Shown: positions 27,896 through 39,619 of the stretch, piece after piece
Layout of the letters: each line of letters starts with the position of its first letter
Position numbering within the stretch: the stretch's first letter is position 1
DNA from: Gammaproteobacteria bacterium
GTDB lineage: Bacteria; Pseudomonadota; Gammaproteobacteria; Pseudomonadales; Azotimanducaceae
Assembly (NCBI GenBank): GCA_028821515.1
Contig: JAPPGA010000029.1
Location: forward strand, 28,694-92,693
Direction of reading: 5' to 3'
Length of the DNA: 64,000 nt
Program-made: the position numbers and the translations under genes
Notes under the pieces: model-generated
What the model was told of the DNA's origin: nothing
The model's input: the letters and a program-made list of their open reading frames with translations, nothing else
The model's database searches: none

Positions 27896-28762
27896 ATGAA
27901 GGGCATCATTCTCGCAGGGGGCGCAGGGACGCGGCTGTATCCCCTCACGCTGACGTTATCGAAGCAACTGCTGCCCGTGTACAACAAGCCGATGGTCTTC
28001 TACCCCTTGAGCGTCCTCATGCTGGCGGGGATCCGGGAGATTCTCATCATCTCCTCGCCCGAGCATCTCGAGAGTTACAGGAACCTGCTGGGCGACGGCA
28101 GCCGGCTGGGCATGCGGCTCGGCTACGCGCCCCAACCGAAACCGGATGGGCTGGCCCAGGCGTTCCTGATAGGCAGGGATTTCATCGGCGGCGATGCCTG
28201 CGCGCTGGCACTCGGCGACAACATATTCTTCGGCAACGGGCTGACGGAAAGACTGCGCGCGGCGGCTTTGCGCCCGCGGGGCGCCACGGTGTTTGGCTAT
28301 CGCGTGCCGGACCCGGAGCGCTACGGGGTGGTGGCATTCGACGAGGAGGGGCGGGCGACCTCGATCGAGGAGAAACCCGCGCATCCGCAGTCCGATTGGG
28401 CAGTGACGGGGCTCTATTTCTACGACGCCGATGTCGTCGATATCGCCGCAAGCGTGAAACCGAGTGGGCGGGGCGAACTCGAGATCAGTGACGTCAACCG
28501 CCACTACCTCGAGCGTGGGGACCTTCATGTCGAGTGTCTTGGGCGGGGATTCACCTGGTTCGATGCGGGCACCCACGACAGCCTGGTGGAGGCTTCGACC
28601 TTCGTGCAGACGCTGGAGAGCCGGCACGGCGAGCGTATAGCGGTGCTGGAGGAAGTCGCGTTCATCAACGGTTGGATCAGCCGCCGGGAACTCGAGGCGC
28701 TCGGACGAGCCCTGCCCGCCAGTTCTTATGGAGAGTACCTGCTGCGGCTGGCGCAAGGCTGA
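27896..28762 (+). CDS. rfbA: Glucose-1-phosphate thymidylyltransferase
   Basis: Predicted 288 aa, the standard RfbA length. [13 protein letters not shown] and [13 protein letters not shown] at the N-terminus, LGDNIFFG, and [13 protein letters not shown] near 220 are diagnostic. Makes dTDP-glucose for dTDP-sugars. The rest of the dTDP-rhamnose pathway (rfbB, C, D) is not in the window. Confidence 0.95.
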   Translation: MKGIILAGGAGTRLYPLTLTLSKQLLPVYNKPMVFYPLSVLMLAGIREILIISSPEHLESYRNLLGDGSRLGMRLGYAPQPKPDGLAQAFLIGRDFIGGDACALALGDNIFFGNGLTERLRAAALRPRGATVFGYRVPDPERYGVVAFDEEGRATSIEEKPAHPQSDWAVTGLYFYDADVVDIAASVKPSGRGELEISDVNRHYLERGDLHVECLGRGFTWFDAGTHDSLVEASTFVQTLESRHGERIAVLEEVAFINGWISRRELEALGRALPASSYGEYLLRLAQG

Positions 28763-28781
28763 GAGCGTTGTGCTGCCAGCG

Positions 28782-30503
28782 ATGAATCGCCATCGCCGCC
28801 GGCTATTGCGGTTCCTGCGCGTCGTGCGGGACCTGCCCGGATCCTGGCTTGCTCGCCGGGGAGCAAGAGGACTTCTGCGCGCCCTGGTGCGGGCGGGCGG
28901 ATTACGCCGGGCCTACGGGGTTCTGATCGACTACACGTCGCTGTACCCGGGAGAGCAGGCCCGGCGCTACCGCCGATGGATCGATGCCACGGAGGCAGGG
29001 AGCGGCGGCCAACCAGTCAGGGTGGTGGTGGCTGTCAGTTTTCGCGGACTCGATGACGAGCAGTTCGGGTCCATTTTCGCAAATCTGATAGAGACCACGC
29101 CGTGCGCCAGGGTGTTCGTCGATGTCGACCCCGAGCGTCACGACTCGCTGGGTGAGCTTCGCGCGCACGGCGTCGATGCCCATCCGATGGCAGGCGAGTG
29201 CCGATTACCGGCCGACGCACTGGGCGTCGTCCTTCCGGGCCGCGCCTGCTGCTTGCACCCCAACAGTCTGGCTGCCATCACGCGGGCGCTCGATGCAGGT
29301 GCGGACCTGGTCTACGGCGACTCGGATCAGATCGACGCGGAAGGAAATCGCCAGCTTCCCTACTTCAAGCCCGACTATTCGCCGGACCTGCTGTTTCACC
29401 AGGACTACATGTCCGACTGCGTGGGCATATCGTGCCGGATCTGGGACGGGACCTGGCGCTTCGACAATCCCTACGCAAGCGTGCTTCGCTCGGTGGAAGC
29501 CGCGAGCTGCGTCGAACACCTGCCCGCGATACTCAGCCATGCACTGGCCGGCGCGGTACGCACGCCACCGGCGCCGCCGGATTGCCTGGAACCGCTCCTG
29601 CAGCGTCGCTACGGTTCCAGCGCACGCGTCGAGGCAACGCCTTCGGGTTGGCGCTGCCGCTTCGGCAACGGTGCCCGGGCGCATGTCTCGGTCGTTATCC
29701 CGACGCGGGATCGCATCGACCTGCTGGCACCGTGCGTGGACAGCCTCTACGCGACGAACGCCGGGAGCGGATTCGAAATCATCGTCGTGGACAACGGGTC
29801 CCGGGAGCCGGAAACGCACGAGTGGCTTGGGCGCATGGAACGCGATCGCGGGGACTTCCGTACATTGACCGCCGACATCGAGTTCAACTGGTCAAGGCTC
29901 AATAACCTTGCCATGGCCGATGCCGCAGGCGACGTGTTCGTGTTTCTGAACAACGACACCGTGTCGATGACCGACGGATGGCTTGCGCGCATCGCCGAGT
30001 ACGCAAGCCGGGAGGACGTGGGTGTTGTCGGGGCGCTGCTCTTGTTCGGCGACGGAACGATTCAACATGCGGGCGTGGTGGTCGGTTACGGTGGACGTGC
30101 GGGCCACGTCTACAGCGGCGTCCGTCCGGAAGACGCGAGCGGCGCGTTTGTTCCGCCAACGGTTCCGCGCAACGTGGCGACGGTAACCGGGGCATGTCTT
30201 GCCGTTAGCCGCAACGTGGTGGAAACCATAGGCGTTTTCAACGAGGACTACCGGATCGTGGGCAACGACACCGAATTCTGCCTGCGCGCGCACCTTGCGG
30301 GACTGCACAACGTCTACCTGCCGGAAATCGTCCTGCTGCACCACGAGTCGCAGTCGCGGGGCCGTTCGGATCCGCAGTCGGACAACGAGCGGCTGGAACG
30401 CTTTATCGCCAAGCACCTGCCACGCGATCCGTACTACAACCCGAACCTGACGCTGTCTTCGCTGCATCCAGGCCTGTCGGTCGAAGTGACGTCCGGCACA
30501 TAG
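28782..30503 (+). CDS. GT2 family glycosyltransferase
   Basis: Predicted 573 aa. The C-terminal GT2 domain (from ~305) has VSVVIPTRDRIDLL, IIVVDNGS, FLNNDT and ACLAVSRNVVETIG; the N-terminal ~290 residues look like a second, degenerate GT-A domain (VYGDSDQID). Similar two-domain proteins add sugars to surface polysaccharide. ATG at 28782; an upstream GTG is possible. 19 bp after rfbA, same operon. Confidence 0.88.
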   Translation: MNRHRRRLLRFLRVVRDLPGSWLARRGARGLLRALVRAGGLRRAYGVLIDYTSLYPGEQARRYRRWIDATEAGSGGQPVRVVVAVSFRGLDDEQFGSIFANLIETTPCARVFVDVDPERHDSLGELRAHGVDAHPMAGECRLPADALGVVLPGRACCLHPNSLAAITRALDAGADLVYGDSDQIDAEGNRQLPYFKPDYSPDLLFHQDYMSDCVGISCRIWDGTWRFDNPYASVLRSVEAASCVEHLPAILSHALAGAVRTPPAPPDCLEPLLQRRYGSSARVEATPSGWRCRFGNGARAHVSVVIPTRDRIDLLAPCVDSLYATNAGSGFEIIVVDNGSREPETHEWLGRMERDRGDFRTLTADIEFNWSRLNNLAMADAAGDVFVFLNNDTVSMTDGWLARIAEYASREDVGVVGALLLFGDGTIQHAGVVVGYGGRAGHVYSGVRPEDASGAFVPPTVPRNVATVTGACLAVSRNVVETIGVFNEDYRIVGNDTEFCLRAHLAGLHNVYLPEIVLLHHESQSRGRSDPQSDNERLERFIAKHLPRDPYYNPNLTLSSLHPGLSVEVTSGT

Positions 30504-30554
30504 CCGGGACGTGCCCAATGGTCGCTTCGAGGACCGTGGCTTTCGCGGGCCGGC

Positions 30555-31072
30555 TCAGGCGGGACGGAACTCGGCGTCGAGGTCGCGGTCGTCGCAGAAA
30601 TAGAAGAAGGCGTCCCGCAGCTCGGCGATGCGCACGGTGGGCGGCACCTCTATCTCCATGACCATGGAGAACAGCGGCGTCCCCGTATGCGGCGCCCGCT
30701 CGGTCACGGTGTCGAGGTTGTGTATGTTGATGCTGCGGGAAGAGAAGAAGCTCGCCACGGCGTACACGATTCCGGGATGGTCCATCGCCGTGACGCTCAC
30801 CGTATAAGGCAGGCATCCCTCGACCCCTTCGCGATCGCTGGTGCGGCGGAACAGGTACGCGAGGCCGTTGGCCTCGGCGAGCTGGGCGAGTTTCTCCTCG
30901 AGGCGGGAGAGCGCCAGGCCTCCGCCCGACACGCTCATCAGCACCGCGAATTCGCCCCCGAGCACCGTCATGCGGCTGTCCTCGATGGACAACTTGAGAT
31001 CGTGTGCCAGCTTGGCGAGATCGTTGACGAGCCCGGGCCGGTCACGGCCGATGGTAGTGACGACGGCGCGCG

Positions 31073-31076
<4 letters not shown>
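30555..31076 (-). CDS. Tandem-ACT-domain protein (GcvR-like)
   Basis: Predicted 173 aa with two ACT domains: [17 protein letters not shown] at residues ~8-24 and [18 protein letters not shown] near 97-114. GcvR proteins bind glycine and restrain activation of the glycine cleavage operon. The GTG start overlaps the GlyRS stop (GTGA at 31073-31076), so translation is coupled to glyRS. A functional link through glycine is inferred, not shown. Confidence 0.8.
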
Positions 31077-32428
<1,352 letters not shown>

Positions 32429-32587
32429 TTTCTGATCCGGGTTTCGTCGCGAGTTTGAGGCGGCGGCACTATACCGCAATGTCGTGTCCCCGGGAGGGCC
32501 GCGGCGCGGGGCGACGGGTTCAGGGCGAAGGCTGGTTGCGGACGGGATGCTTCCGGTGTACCCCTGCTCACACCCGGCTGACCAGCG

Positions 32588-33376
32588 TCAAAGCCGACTC
32601 AGATAGGAATCCGGGTGGCTGAGAAATGCCCGGGTTATCGCTACGTGCTCGACATCGTCCCATGCGATCGGCCGTGGCGGCGAAACGTCCATGTCCAGGA
32701 TAACCGCCCCCCGGAGCGCCATCAGGATGGGCGAATGCGTTGCGATGAGGAACTGGGAGCCCTCCGACACGGCATCGCGAATCATGGCGATCAGCGCGAT
32801 TTGGTTCGTGGGCGACAGCGGCCCCTCGGGCTCGTCGAGCAGGTACAGTCCGGGCGCCGTCAGTCGCGCCTGGAACAGTGCAAGAAAGAGCTCGCCGTGT
32901 GACCGGGCGAATGGATCTTCCCCATAGCGCTCGGCGAAGGCCCGCACCTGGGCCCGGGCCATGCCGACGGCGCGGTCGCGGCCCGACCCTTCCGGTAGCG
33001 TTTGCTCGAAGTGCCGCGCGAGATCGCCGTGCTCTTCGGCGTTGCGGCGGATCGACTGTAGGAAGCCAGTGACGTCGTCGGCGCGGAAGTAGAACCCCCG
33101 CCACCCCGCGCCTTGCCGCACGAATCGGAATCCCGCCGCCGCTTCGCGCGCCACCTCCATCAGGGGGTGCGTTTCTATGCTCCGTTGCGTCAGCCCGGGC
33201 AGGCGCAGCGCGGCGGCGACGATCTCGAGCAGTGTCGACTTGCCGCAGCCGTTCTCGCCGACGAGAAAGGTGATCGGGGCGTCGAGGGACAACGTATCGA
33301 AGTCTCGGAATAGTGGTAGGGAAAACGGAAATTCTCCGTTGTCCTTGACCATTCGGATTTCGCGCAGGAAACGCAT
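32588..33376 (-). CDS. AAA ATPase of the ABC/SMC-like type (COG3910-like)
   Basis: Predicted 262 aa. Walker A FLVGENGCGKSTLL (~37-50), Walker B LYLLDEPEGPLSPT (~172-185) and a final IATHSPILMALRGA, as in soluble predicted ATPases with an SMC/RecF-like head. Function unknown; some relatives act in DNA repair or defence, but no partner gene is adjacent. Confidence 0.85.
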   Translation of the reverse strand: MRFLREIRMVKDNGEFPFSLPLFRDFDTLSLDAPITFLVGENGCGKSTLLEIVAAALRLPGLTQRSIETHPLMEVAREAAAGFRFVRQGAGWRGFYFRADDVTGFLQSIRRNAEEHGDLARHFEQTLPEGSGRDRAVGMARAQVRAFAERYGEDPFARSHGELFLALFQARLTAPGLYLLDEPEGPLSPTNQIALIAMIRDAVSEGSQFLIATHSPILMALRGAVILDMDVSPPRPIAWDDVEHVAITRAFLSHPDSYLSRL

Positions 33377-33459
33377 GCCGGCGCTAGCAGATCCGCACGG
33401 CGCTAACCCGCAAGTTGTATCGGGGGCCGGATGATCGCGGAACTAGGATCCCTTTCCCG

Positions 33460-34413
33460 TCAATGAAGCCTGTCAAATACAAACCGCAATCCCCGGTTCA
33501 GCGTAGTGCCGACACCCGACTGATGCGTTTCTCCTTCAAAAACATGTGAGTTGAGTCTGATTCGCGGGTAACTCCTGCTCCTTAGCAAGGACTCCATTCT
33601 GTTGACGTTTTCGATGGATCTGAAGATCCCATCAGGATCTTCAAGTGCGTCGAGCTCGTTTGCTGACAGAAATACACGCTTGGTCAGATCCCGATTCTGG
33701 TTGGCATATTTCGCTTCATATCGAAAGCAGACACCATCGTCATACCAGATGGAAGGACTGCCTATGACGTATCGATCGAATGCCTCGGGGTGATTGAAGA
33801 GAACATACAGGCCAAAGAGCCCACCAAACGAATAACCGAGGAGCGTCTCGTCAACACGGTCAGTTCTGTATCGACTGTTTATCAGTGGTTTGAGCTCCTG
33901 CTGCACGAAACGAAGGAATTTTCCGGCGCCACCGGGATCAATATGCGCCGGCAATGGAAAGTAAGGATCACTGCGAGCTTCCTTGACATAGTCATTGTCC
34001 AGAGTCGGCGTGAGGTCGCGGGTACGAAGCGCCATGACGGGAGATCCCTCTGGATATCCAATACCGACCAGAATGACTTCGGGCAACTCACCGGTCAGCC
34101 GCAACAGGTGGATATTGCCAGCCACTGTTGGGAAGAAGTCGGTGCTATCAGTCAAATACACTACCGGATAGTGCTTTTTTCCGTGTGCGTACGAGAACGG
34201 CAGGAGGATATCGATCCGGTATTCGCCACCCACTGTTTCCGAATGCACGATAAGTCGTTGCGTGCCTTCGATGACAACAGGCGAATCCTTCTCTTTCACA
34301 ATCGCTTTCCCTGTTTCTGAATAGAGGTTGCAGGCCGGCAGACAGGACAGGATCACCAGGTACCAACGGCCTGACACCAGGCATGTGCCGAGGAGTTTTC
34401 CGATCCGGCTCAA
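33460..34413 (-). CDS. Lipoprotein alpha/beta hydrolase (esterase family, COG2819-like)
   Basis: Predicted 317 aa with a lipobox (VILSCLPAC, Cys ~29). Nucleophile elbow GYSFGG near residue 196 and a C-terminal FEGETHQSG (candidate His) mark a putative esterase of the IroE/Fes-like fold. Starts at TTG 34413 with AAGGA upstream. Base composition is clearly more AT-rich than its neighbours, suggesting acquisition. Lies 22 bp after the phosphodiesterase gene. Confidence 0.8.
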   Translation of the reverse strand: MSRIGKLLGTCLVSGRWYLVILSCLPACNLYSETGKAIVKEKDSPVVIEGTQRLIVHSETVGGEYRIDILLPFSYAHGKKHYPVVYLTDSTDFFPTVAGNIHLLRLTGELPEVILVGIGYPEGSPVMALRTRDLTPTLDNDYVKEARSDPYFPLPAHIDPGGAGKFLRFVQQELKPLINSRYRTDRVDETLLGYSFGGLFGLYVLFNHPEAFDRYVIGSPSIWYDDGVCFRYEAKYANQNRDLTKRVFLSANELDALEDPDGIFRSIENVNRMESLLRSRSYPRIRLNSHVFEGETHQSGVGTTLNRGLRFVFDRLH

Positions 34414-34435
34414 CTGCGGTCCTTCCGCACCCCGA

Positions 34436-34921
34436 TCAGAAGTGCAGCAGATGCGGTTCGAGCGAATCCAGGTCTACGACGCCGACGGCGTTGAGCCCCA
34501 CCATGTGCCCCGCGCACTCACCGGGATTGAAGATGAGTTGGTGCGCCTTCCGCTCCATGCGCAGCATGTGGGTGTGGCCATGGAGGGCGAGATCGTGCTC
34601 CGGGCTCAGTGCCCCCTGGAGTTCGCGCGGGTCGTGGACCACGACGATACGCCGTTTGGACCACACGACTTCGAGCGGCGGATCCTGGAAGTGAAAGCCG
34701 GACTCCCTCGCGGCGGCGATGAGTTCGTCGCGCTCCTGGTCGTTGTTGCCGAACACGCCGTAGAGCGGGGCATCAAGAGAGGCGAATACGCCAAGGGTCC
34801 TGGCCTGCGTGATATCGCCCGTATGCACGACCGCATCGACGCCCGCGTCATTGAACAGCTTCACGATGCGGTGGCAGTTCTTCAGGTTGTTGTGGGTGTC
34901 GCTGACGACGCCGATGCGCAT
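34436..34921 (-). CDS. YfcE/MJ0936-type metallophosphoesterase
   Basis: Predicted 161 aa. VVSDTHNNL, HTGD, VFGNNDQ and LHGHTHM supply the two-metal site in the usual order. Cytoplasmic phosphodiesterase of unknown substrate. ATG at 34921 chosen to match the family start (MRIGVVSDTH); 34 bp after the thiolase gene. Confidence 0.9.
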   Translation of the reverse strand: MRIGVVSDTHNNLKNCHRIVKLFNDAGVDAVVHTGDITQARTLGVFASLDAPLYGVFGNNDQERDELIAAARESGFHFQDPPLEVVWSKRRIVVVHDPRELQGALSPEHDLALHGHTHMLRMERKAHQLIFNPGECAGHMVGLNAVGVVDLDSLEPHLLHF

Positions 34922-34955
34922 GCGTCTGGATGGGGCTCGATTCTCCACCGGCGCC

Positions 34956-36101
34956 TTACGCGACCCGTTCCAGAATGTGGATGCCGCAGGCGCTGCCGAG
35001 CCCGATCACGTGGGTCATCCCGAGCCGTGCGCCTTCCACCTGCCGCTTGCCCGCTTCGCCGCGCAGGTGGGTGGACACCTCGTAGATGTTGGCAATGCCA
35101 GTGGCGCCCAGGGGATGGCCTTTCGACAGCAGGCCGCCGGACACGTTGACCGGGATCCTGCCTCCCAGCTCGACCTCGCCCTCGTCGATCAGCCGGCCCG
35201 CTTCGCCATCGGCGCACAGCCCGAGGTTCTCGTAGTGCAGGATTTCCGCGGTCGCGAAACAGTCGTGGAGTTCGACCAGGTCGATGTCGTCGGGACCGGC
35301 GCCGGCCATCTCGTACGCCGCCGCTGCCGCCGTGCGCGTGCAGGTATTGACGTCGGGCATCACGAGATCGCGCTCCTGCCACGGGTCCGAAGTCAGCACG
35401 GATGCCCGCACCTTGACGGCGCGGTCCATGAGTCCGAGTTCGCGAGCCTTCCTTTCGCTGGCGATGACCGCGGCGGCAGAGCCGTCCACGTTCACCGAGC
35501 ACATGAGCTTGGTGTTGGGGTAGGAGATCATCTCCGAGTTCATGACGGTTTCGAGCGGCGTCTCGATCTGGTACATCGCCTTCGGGTTCATCGTGGCGTG
35601 GTGGTGGTTCTTCACCGAGACCTTGGCGAACTGCTCGAAAGTGGTTCCATGCTTGCGCGAGTGCTCCATGCCGGCTTCGGCAAAAACCGACGGCATGGTG
35701 CCCGAGCCGAGCAACCCCTCCCTGGGAATGCCGCTGCGCCCAGCCCCGCCGCCGAGCAGGCCACGGCCCATCTGTTCGACACCGACGGCAAGCACGAGGT
35801 CGTAGAGTTCCGCCTTGACGGAAGCCCAGGCTTCCCGAAACGCCGTCGCGCCTGTGGCGCAGGCGTTGGCGCAGTTGACCACCGGGATTCCGGTCTGGCC
35901 GATCTGCTGCAGGATCCTCTGGCCGACCATCGCGCTTGCCTGTCCCAGGTTGCCGCAGTACAGCGCCTGCATGTCCTGGATGGTCAGGCCGCAGTCATCG
36001 AGCGCCAGCAGCGCCGCCTCGGCCCCGAGCTGGGGCACGGATTTTTCGGGGAATCGCCCGAACTTGATCATGTCCACGCCGACGATATAGGCATCAGTCA
36101 T
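34956..36101 (-). CDS. SCP2-type thiolase family protein
   Basis: Predicted 381 aa. VNCANACATGATAF carries the nucleophilic Cys (~85-90), GEVELGGRIPVNVSGGLLSKGHPLGATG and GLGSACGIHIL are the C-terminal hallmarks of the lipid-transfer/thiolase subgroup. It cleaves or condenses acyl-CoAs. Partner: the DUF35 Zn-ribbon gene directly upstream (38 bp). Confidence 0.92.
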   Translation of the reverse strand: MTDAYIVGVDMIKFGRFPEKSVPQLGAEAALLALDDCGLTIQDMQALYCGNLGQASAMVGQRILQQIGQTGIPVVNCANACATGATAFREAWASVKAELYDLVLAVGVEQMGRGLLGGGAGRSGIPREGLLGSGTMPSVFAEAGMEHSRKHGTTFEQFAKVSVKNHHHATMNPKAMYQIETPLETVMNSEMISYPNTKLMCSVNVDGSAAAVIASERKARELGLMDRAVKVRASVLTSDPWQERDLVMPDVNTCTRTAAAAAYEMAGAGPDDIDLVELHDCFATAEILHYENLGLCADGEAGRLIDEGEVELGGRIPVNVSGGLLSKGHPLGATGIANIYEVSTHLRGEAGKRQVEGARLGMTHVIGLGSACGIHILERVA

Positions 36102-36139
36102 TGCTCGGCTCCTTTGAAATCCTGCTCCGGGCGTACCTT

Positions 36140-36559
36140 CTACCCGGTTCGTGGTTGGAAAAAGTACGACAGGTACGCGTTGCCGTCCCTGTCCCTGCGC
36201 CCCAGGGCATCGCCATAGGTCACTTCCACCGGCATGTCGAAGGCGATGTTGGCGGGGTCCGGCTCGACGTTTATCAGGTTGCCCTTGACCGTCGCGCCGT
36301 CATCCAGGTCGACCACCGCGGAAATGTACGGCACCTCGACGCCGGGGAACGACCGGTACACGATCGACCAGGAGTAGAGCGTGCCCGTGTTGGACAACCG
36401 CGTGGCATGCATCCGATCCCGGGCCCCGCACTTCGCGCAAACGCGGCGCGCGTCGAGGAAGATCGCGCCGCAGGCATCGCACCTGTGACCCTCGAGGTAG
36501 GGGTCCCCCTCGTCCGGAATCTTCAGGTAGGCAACCGCCGGCAACGGCTTGGTGGACAT
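36140..36559 (-). CDS. DUF35 Zn-ribbon/OB-fold protein
   Basis: Predicted 139 aa. Zn ribbon CDACGAIFLDARRVCAKCG near residues 28-46, then an OB fold. Such proteins form complexes with SCP2-type thiolases or HMG-CoA synthase-like enzymes and guide CoA substrates. It is immediately upstream of the thiolase. ATG at 36559 starts the conserved region. Confidence 0.9.
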   Translation of the reverse strand: MSTKPLPAVAYLKIPDEGDPYLEGHRCDACGAIFLDARRVCAKCGARDRMHATRLSNTGTLYSWSIVYRSFPGVEVPYISAVVDLDDGATVKGNLINVEPDPANIAFDMPVEVTYGDALGRRDRDGNAYLSYFFQPRTG

Positions 36560-36600
36560 CGAGCGCTCCCAGGCACGAATGCCGAGCGAGCATACACCCT

Positions 36601-38553
36601 TCAGTGGATGAAACCCCTCTGCCGCAGCAGGTCCATGACACGCAAGGCGCAATCCTCCACGCCGAGCGAAGCGGTATCCAGGACCAGGTCCGGCGATGCC
36701 GGTTCTTCGAACTCGGAGCTGACGCCGGGGAAACTCGGAATCTCACCGCGTTCCGCTGCCTCGAAGAGGCCGCTGTCGTCGCGGCGTTTCAGTTCCTCGA
36801 TGGGCGCGGTCAGGTATACCTCGAGGAAGCGTTCGGGGCCGACAACCGTCCTGGCGCGTTCGCGCACGCTGTCGAGAGGCACCACGAACGCCGTCAGGCA
36901 GATCAGGCCGGCGTCATTCATCTGGCGGGCGGATTCAGCCGCGCGCCGCACGTTCTCGGAGCGATCCTCGGCGGAAAAGCCGAGATCGCGGCTGAGGCCC
37001 AACCGGAAGTTCTGCCCGTCGATCACCGTGGCAAGCCTTCCCTCGTCAAACAGCTTGCGTTCGACGGCCTGGGCGATGACCGTCTTGCCGCTCTTCGAGA
37101 GGCCGGTGAACAGCATGGTCACCGGTGTCTGGCCGAGGCGCTGCGATTTTTCTTCCGCGGTGACCGCGGAACCGGTGGCAGTCAACGCCCCGTGGGGCGT
37201 CTCGTCCCAATGCGAATGCAACGCCTGTCCGCCGGGGGCCTGGATCATGCCGGCGCCGACCGTGATGTTGGAGAGGCGGTCGATGACGATGAAGGAGCCC
37301 GTGGCGCGGCTGTCTTCGTATGCGTCGTACGGTACCGGTTCTGCGAGAACCAGGCGGACGCGGCCGATTTCGTTCAGGGCGAGGGTGGATGCGGGCAGGG
37401 GTTCCAGCGTATTGACATCGACCCTGTCGCGCAGCGTTTCGACCCTGCCGAAGACCTGTTTCGCGCCCTGCTTGACAATGTACTGCCTGCCCGGCGCCAT
37501 CGGCTCTTCGCCCATCCACACCAATGTGGCGTCTATCGTGTCCGAGACCCGGGGCTGGTTCACGGGGCTCGCCAGGATGTCGCCCCGGCCGACGTCGACC
37601 TGGTCGGCGAGCGTCAGGGTCACGGCCATCGGCGCAGACGCTTCCTCGAGGTCGCCGTCCATGGTGACGATGCGCGTGACTTCGGTGGAAAGGCCCGAAG
37701 GCAGGACCACGACGGAGTCGCCGGGCCGCACCGCACCGCTCGCCACGCTGCCGCTATAGCCGCGAAAGGAGGCGTCCGGACGGTTCACGCGCTGCACGGG
37801 CATGCGGAAGTTGTCGATGCCGCCGCCGGGCGCGACGTGCATGTTCTCAAGCAGGTGCATCAGGGAGGCACCGCGGTACCACGGCATGTTCGTGGACCGT
37901 TCGACGACGTTGTCGCCGTGCAGCGCCGACATGGGAATGAAGTTGAGGTCCTCCACCCTGAGGCGCGAGGCGAACGCCTCGTAGTCTCCGCGAATGTCTG
38001 CAAAGGTGGCTTCGTCGTACTCGACAAGGTCCATCTTGTTGACGGCGACGATCAGGTGGCGGATGCCTAGCAGACGCGCGATGAATGTGTGACGCCGCGT
38101 CTGTATCAGCACGCCGTTCGTGGCGTCGATCAGGATGATGGCGGCGTCGCAGTTGGACGCGCCCGTTGCCATGTTGCGCGTGTACTGCTCGTGTCCGGGT
38201 GTATCCGCGATGATGAACTTGCGCCTGGCGGTGGAAAAGTAGCGGTAGGCCACGTCGATGGTGATGCCCTGTTCGCGTTCCGCCTGCAGGCCGTCGACGA
38301 CAAGTGCGAGGTCGAGTTCGCCAGCCCGCGAGCCGCCGGTCCTGCTTTCGCGCTCGACCGCCGCGAGCTGGTCTTCATGGATCAACTGCGAATCGTGCAA
38401 CAGGCGTCCGATGAGGGTGCTCTTGCCGTCGTCCACCGAGCCGCAGGTCAGGACGCGCAGAATCTCCTTGTCTGCGTGCCGGGCGAGATAACCATCTATG
38501 TCCCGTTCGATCAGCTGCCGCTGATCGGAGCCGGGCGTCACCGGTTCGGACAT
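36601..38553 (-). CDS. cysNC: Fused sulfate adenylyltransferase subunit 1 / APS kinase
   Basis: Predicted 650 aa. N-terminal GTPase: GSVDDGKST, DTPGHEQYTRNM, NKMDL (~35-170). C-terminal APS kinase (~475-650): GLSKSGKT and DGQNFRLGLSRDLGFS, where most family members have GLSGSGKS and DGDN. It couples GTP hydrolysis to APS synthesis with CysD and phosphorylates APS to PAPS. The ATG shares one base with the cysD stop (TGATG). Confidence 0.95.
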   Translation of the reverse strand: MSEPVTPGSDQRQLIERDIDGYLARHADKEILRVLTCGSVDDGKSTLIGRLLHDSQLIHEDQLAAVERESRTGGSRAGELDLALVVDGLQAEREQGITIDVAYRYFSTARRKFIIADTPGHEQYTRNMATGASNCDAAIILIDATNGVLIQTRRHTFIARLLGIRHLIVAVNKMDLVEYDEATFADIRGDYEAFASRLRVEDLNFIPMSALHGDNVVERSTNMPWYRGASLMHLLENMHVAPGGGIDNFRMPVQRVNRPDASFRGYSGSVASGAVRPGDSVVVLPSGLSTEVTRIVTMDGDLEEASAPMAVTLTLADQVDVGRGDILASPVNQPRVSDTIDATLVWMGEEPMAPGRQYIVKQGAKQVFGRVETLRDRVDVNTLEPLPASTLALNEIGRVRLVLAEPVPYDAYEDSRATGSFIVIDRLSNITVGAGMIQAPGGQALHSHWDETPHGALTATGSAVTAEEKSQRLGQTPVTMLFTGLSKSGKTVIAQAVERKLFDEGRLATVIDGQNFRLGLSRDLGFSAEDRSENVRRAAESARQMNDAGLICLTAFVVPLDSVRERARTVVGPERFLEVYLTAPIEELKRRDDSGLFEAAERGEIPSFPGVSSEFEEPASPDLVLDTASLGVEDCALRVMDLLRQRGFIH

Positions 38554-39455
38554 CAGAAGTACCCTTCGCGCTTCTTTTGCTCCATCGAACTCACGGCGTC
38601 GTGGTCGATTAACCGGCCCTGACGTTCGGAGTACCGGGCAAGCAACATCTCCTGGATCACTTCCTGCAGGGTCCGGGCGGTGGATTCGATCGCGCCGGAC
38701 AACGGGTAGCAGCCGAGGGTCCGGAACCGGACCATGCGTTGCTCGGGCACTTCGCCGGGCTCGAGCGGCATGCGGTCGTCGTCCACCATGATGAGCGTGC
38801 CTTCGCGCTCGACCACCGGCCGCCGGGCCGCGAGATAGAGCGGAACGATCTCGATGTTCTCCGCCAGGATGTACTGCCAGACGTCGAACTCGGTCCAGTT
38901 CGAGAGCGGGAAGACGCGCACTTCCTCGCCTCGATTGATGTTGCCGTTGTACAGGTTCCATAGTTCGGGCCGCTGGCTCCTGGGATCCCAGCGGTGGTTG
39001 CGGTCGCGTATGGAGTAGACGCGTTCCTTGGCGCGGGAGCGCTCCTCGTCGCGCCGGGCGCCACCGAACGCGGCGTCGAAGCCGTGCTTGTCGAGCGCTG
39101 TGAGCAGCGCCTGGGTCTTCATGATGTCGGTGTATTTCCTGCTGTCGTAGGTGAACGGCGTGACGTTGTCGGCGACCCCCTGCGTATTCGTGTGGACGAT
39201 GAGATCGAGACCGTACTCGCGCGCTATCCGGTCCCGGAACGCGATCATCTCGCGGAACTTCCAGGTCGTGTCGACGTGCAGCAGCGGAAAGGGCAGCCTG
39301 CCGGGAAAGAACGCCTTGCGGGCGAGGTGCAGCAGTACCGACGAGTCCTTGCCGATCGAATAGAGCAGGACAGGCTTCTCGAACTCCGCCGCAACCTCGC
39401 GGATGATGTGAATGCTCTCCGCTTCGAGCTGCTCGATGTGCGTCATCGCCGGCAT
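38553..39455 (-). CDS. cysD: Sulfate adenylyltransferase subunit 2
   Basis: Predicted 300 aa. [38 protein letters not shown] (PP-loop), FGGARRDEE and [11 protein letters not shown] at the C-terminus closely follow CysD. Makes APS from sulfate and ATP with CysN. Starts at ATG 39455 or 39446; I use 39455. Coupled to cysNC by a 1-base stop/start overlap. Confidence 0.95.
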   Translation of the reverse strand: MPAMTHIEQLEAESIHIIREVAAEFEKPVLLYSIGKDSSVLLHLARKAFFPGRLPFPLLHVDTTWKFREMIAFRDRIAREYGLDLIVHTNTQGVADNVTPFTYDSRKYTDIMKTQALLTALDKHGFDAAFGGARRDEERSRAKERVYSIRDRNHRWDPRSQRPELWNLYNGNINRGEEVRVFPLSNWTEFDVWQYILAENIEIVPLYLAARRPVVEREGTLIMVDDDRMPLEPGEVPEQRMVRFRTLGCYPLSGAIESTARTLQEVIQEMLLARYSERQGRLIDHDAVSSMEQKKREGYF

Positions 39456-39619
39456 GGGGGCAATTCTAATGCCAGAATCACGTCCCAAATCAGCGATGAG
39501 TAAGCCGATTTCGCATTTGGATAGAAACTAATCGGAGAATGGTTCGCGCAGCATCATCACGACGCCGGAAACAGCCCGCACCGTAATGGGCGGCTTGCGG
39601 CCCGCCATTTTCAATCGCG

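Noticed and set aside
21719..30503. Complete dTDP-rhamnose pathway
   Set aside because: Only rfbA is present; rfbB, rfbC and rfbD were not seen in the window.
36604..38070. Open frame antisense to cysNC
   Set aside because: The minus-strand product is a clear CysN-CysC fusion; the plus-strand translation has no recognisable motif.
38554..38961. Extended start of cysNC
   Set aside because: The frame continues upstream into cysD, but the stop/start overlap TGATG and conserved MSEPVT region fix the start at 38553.
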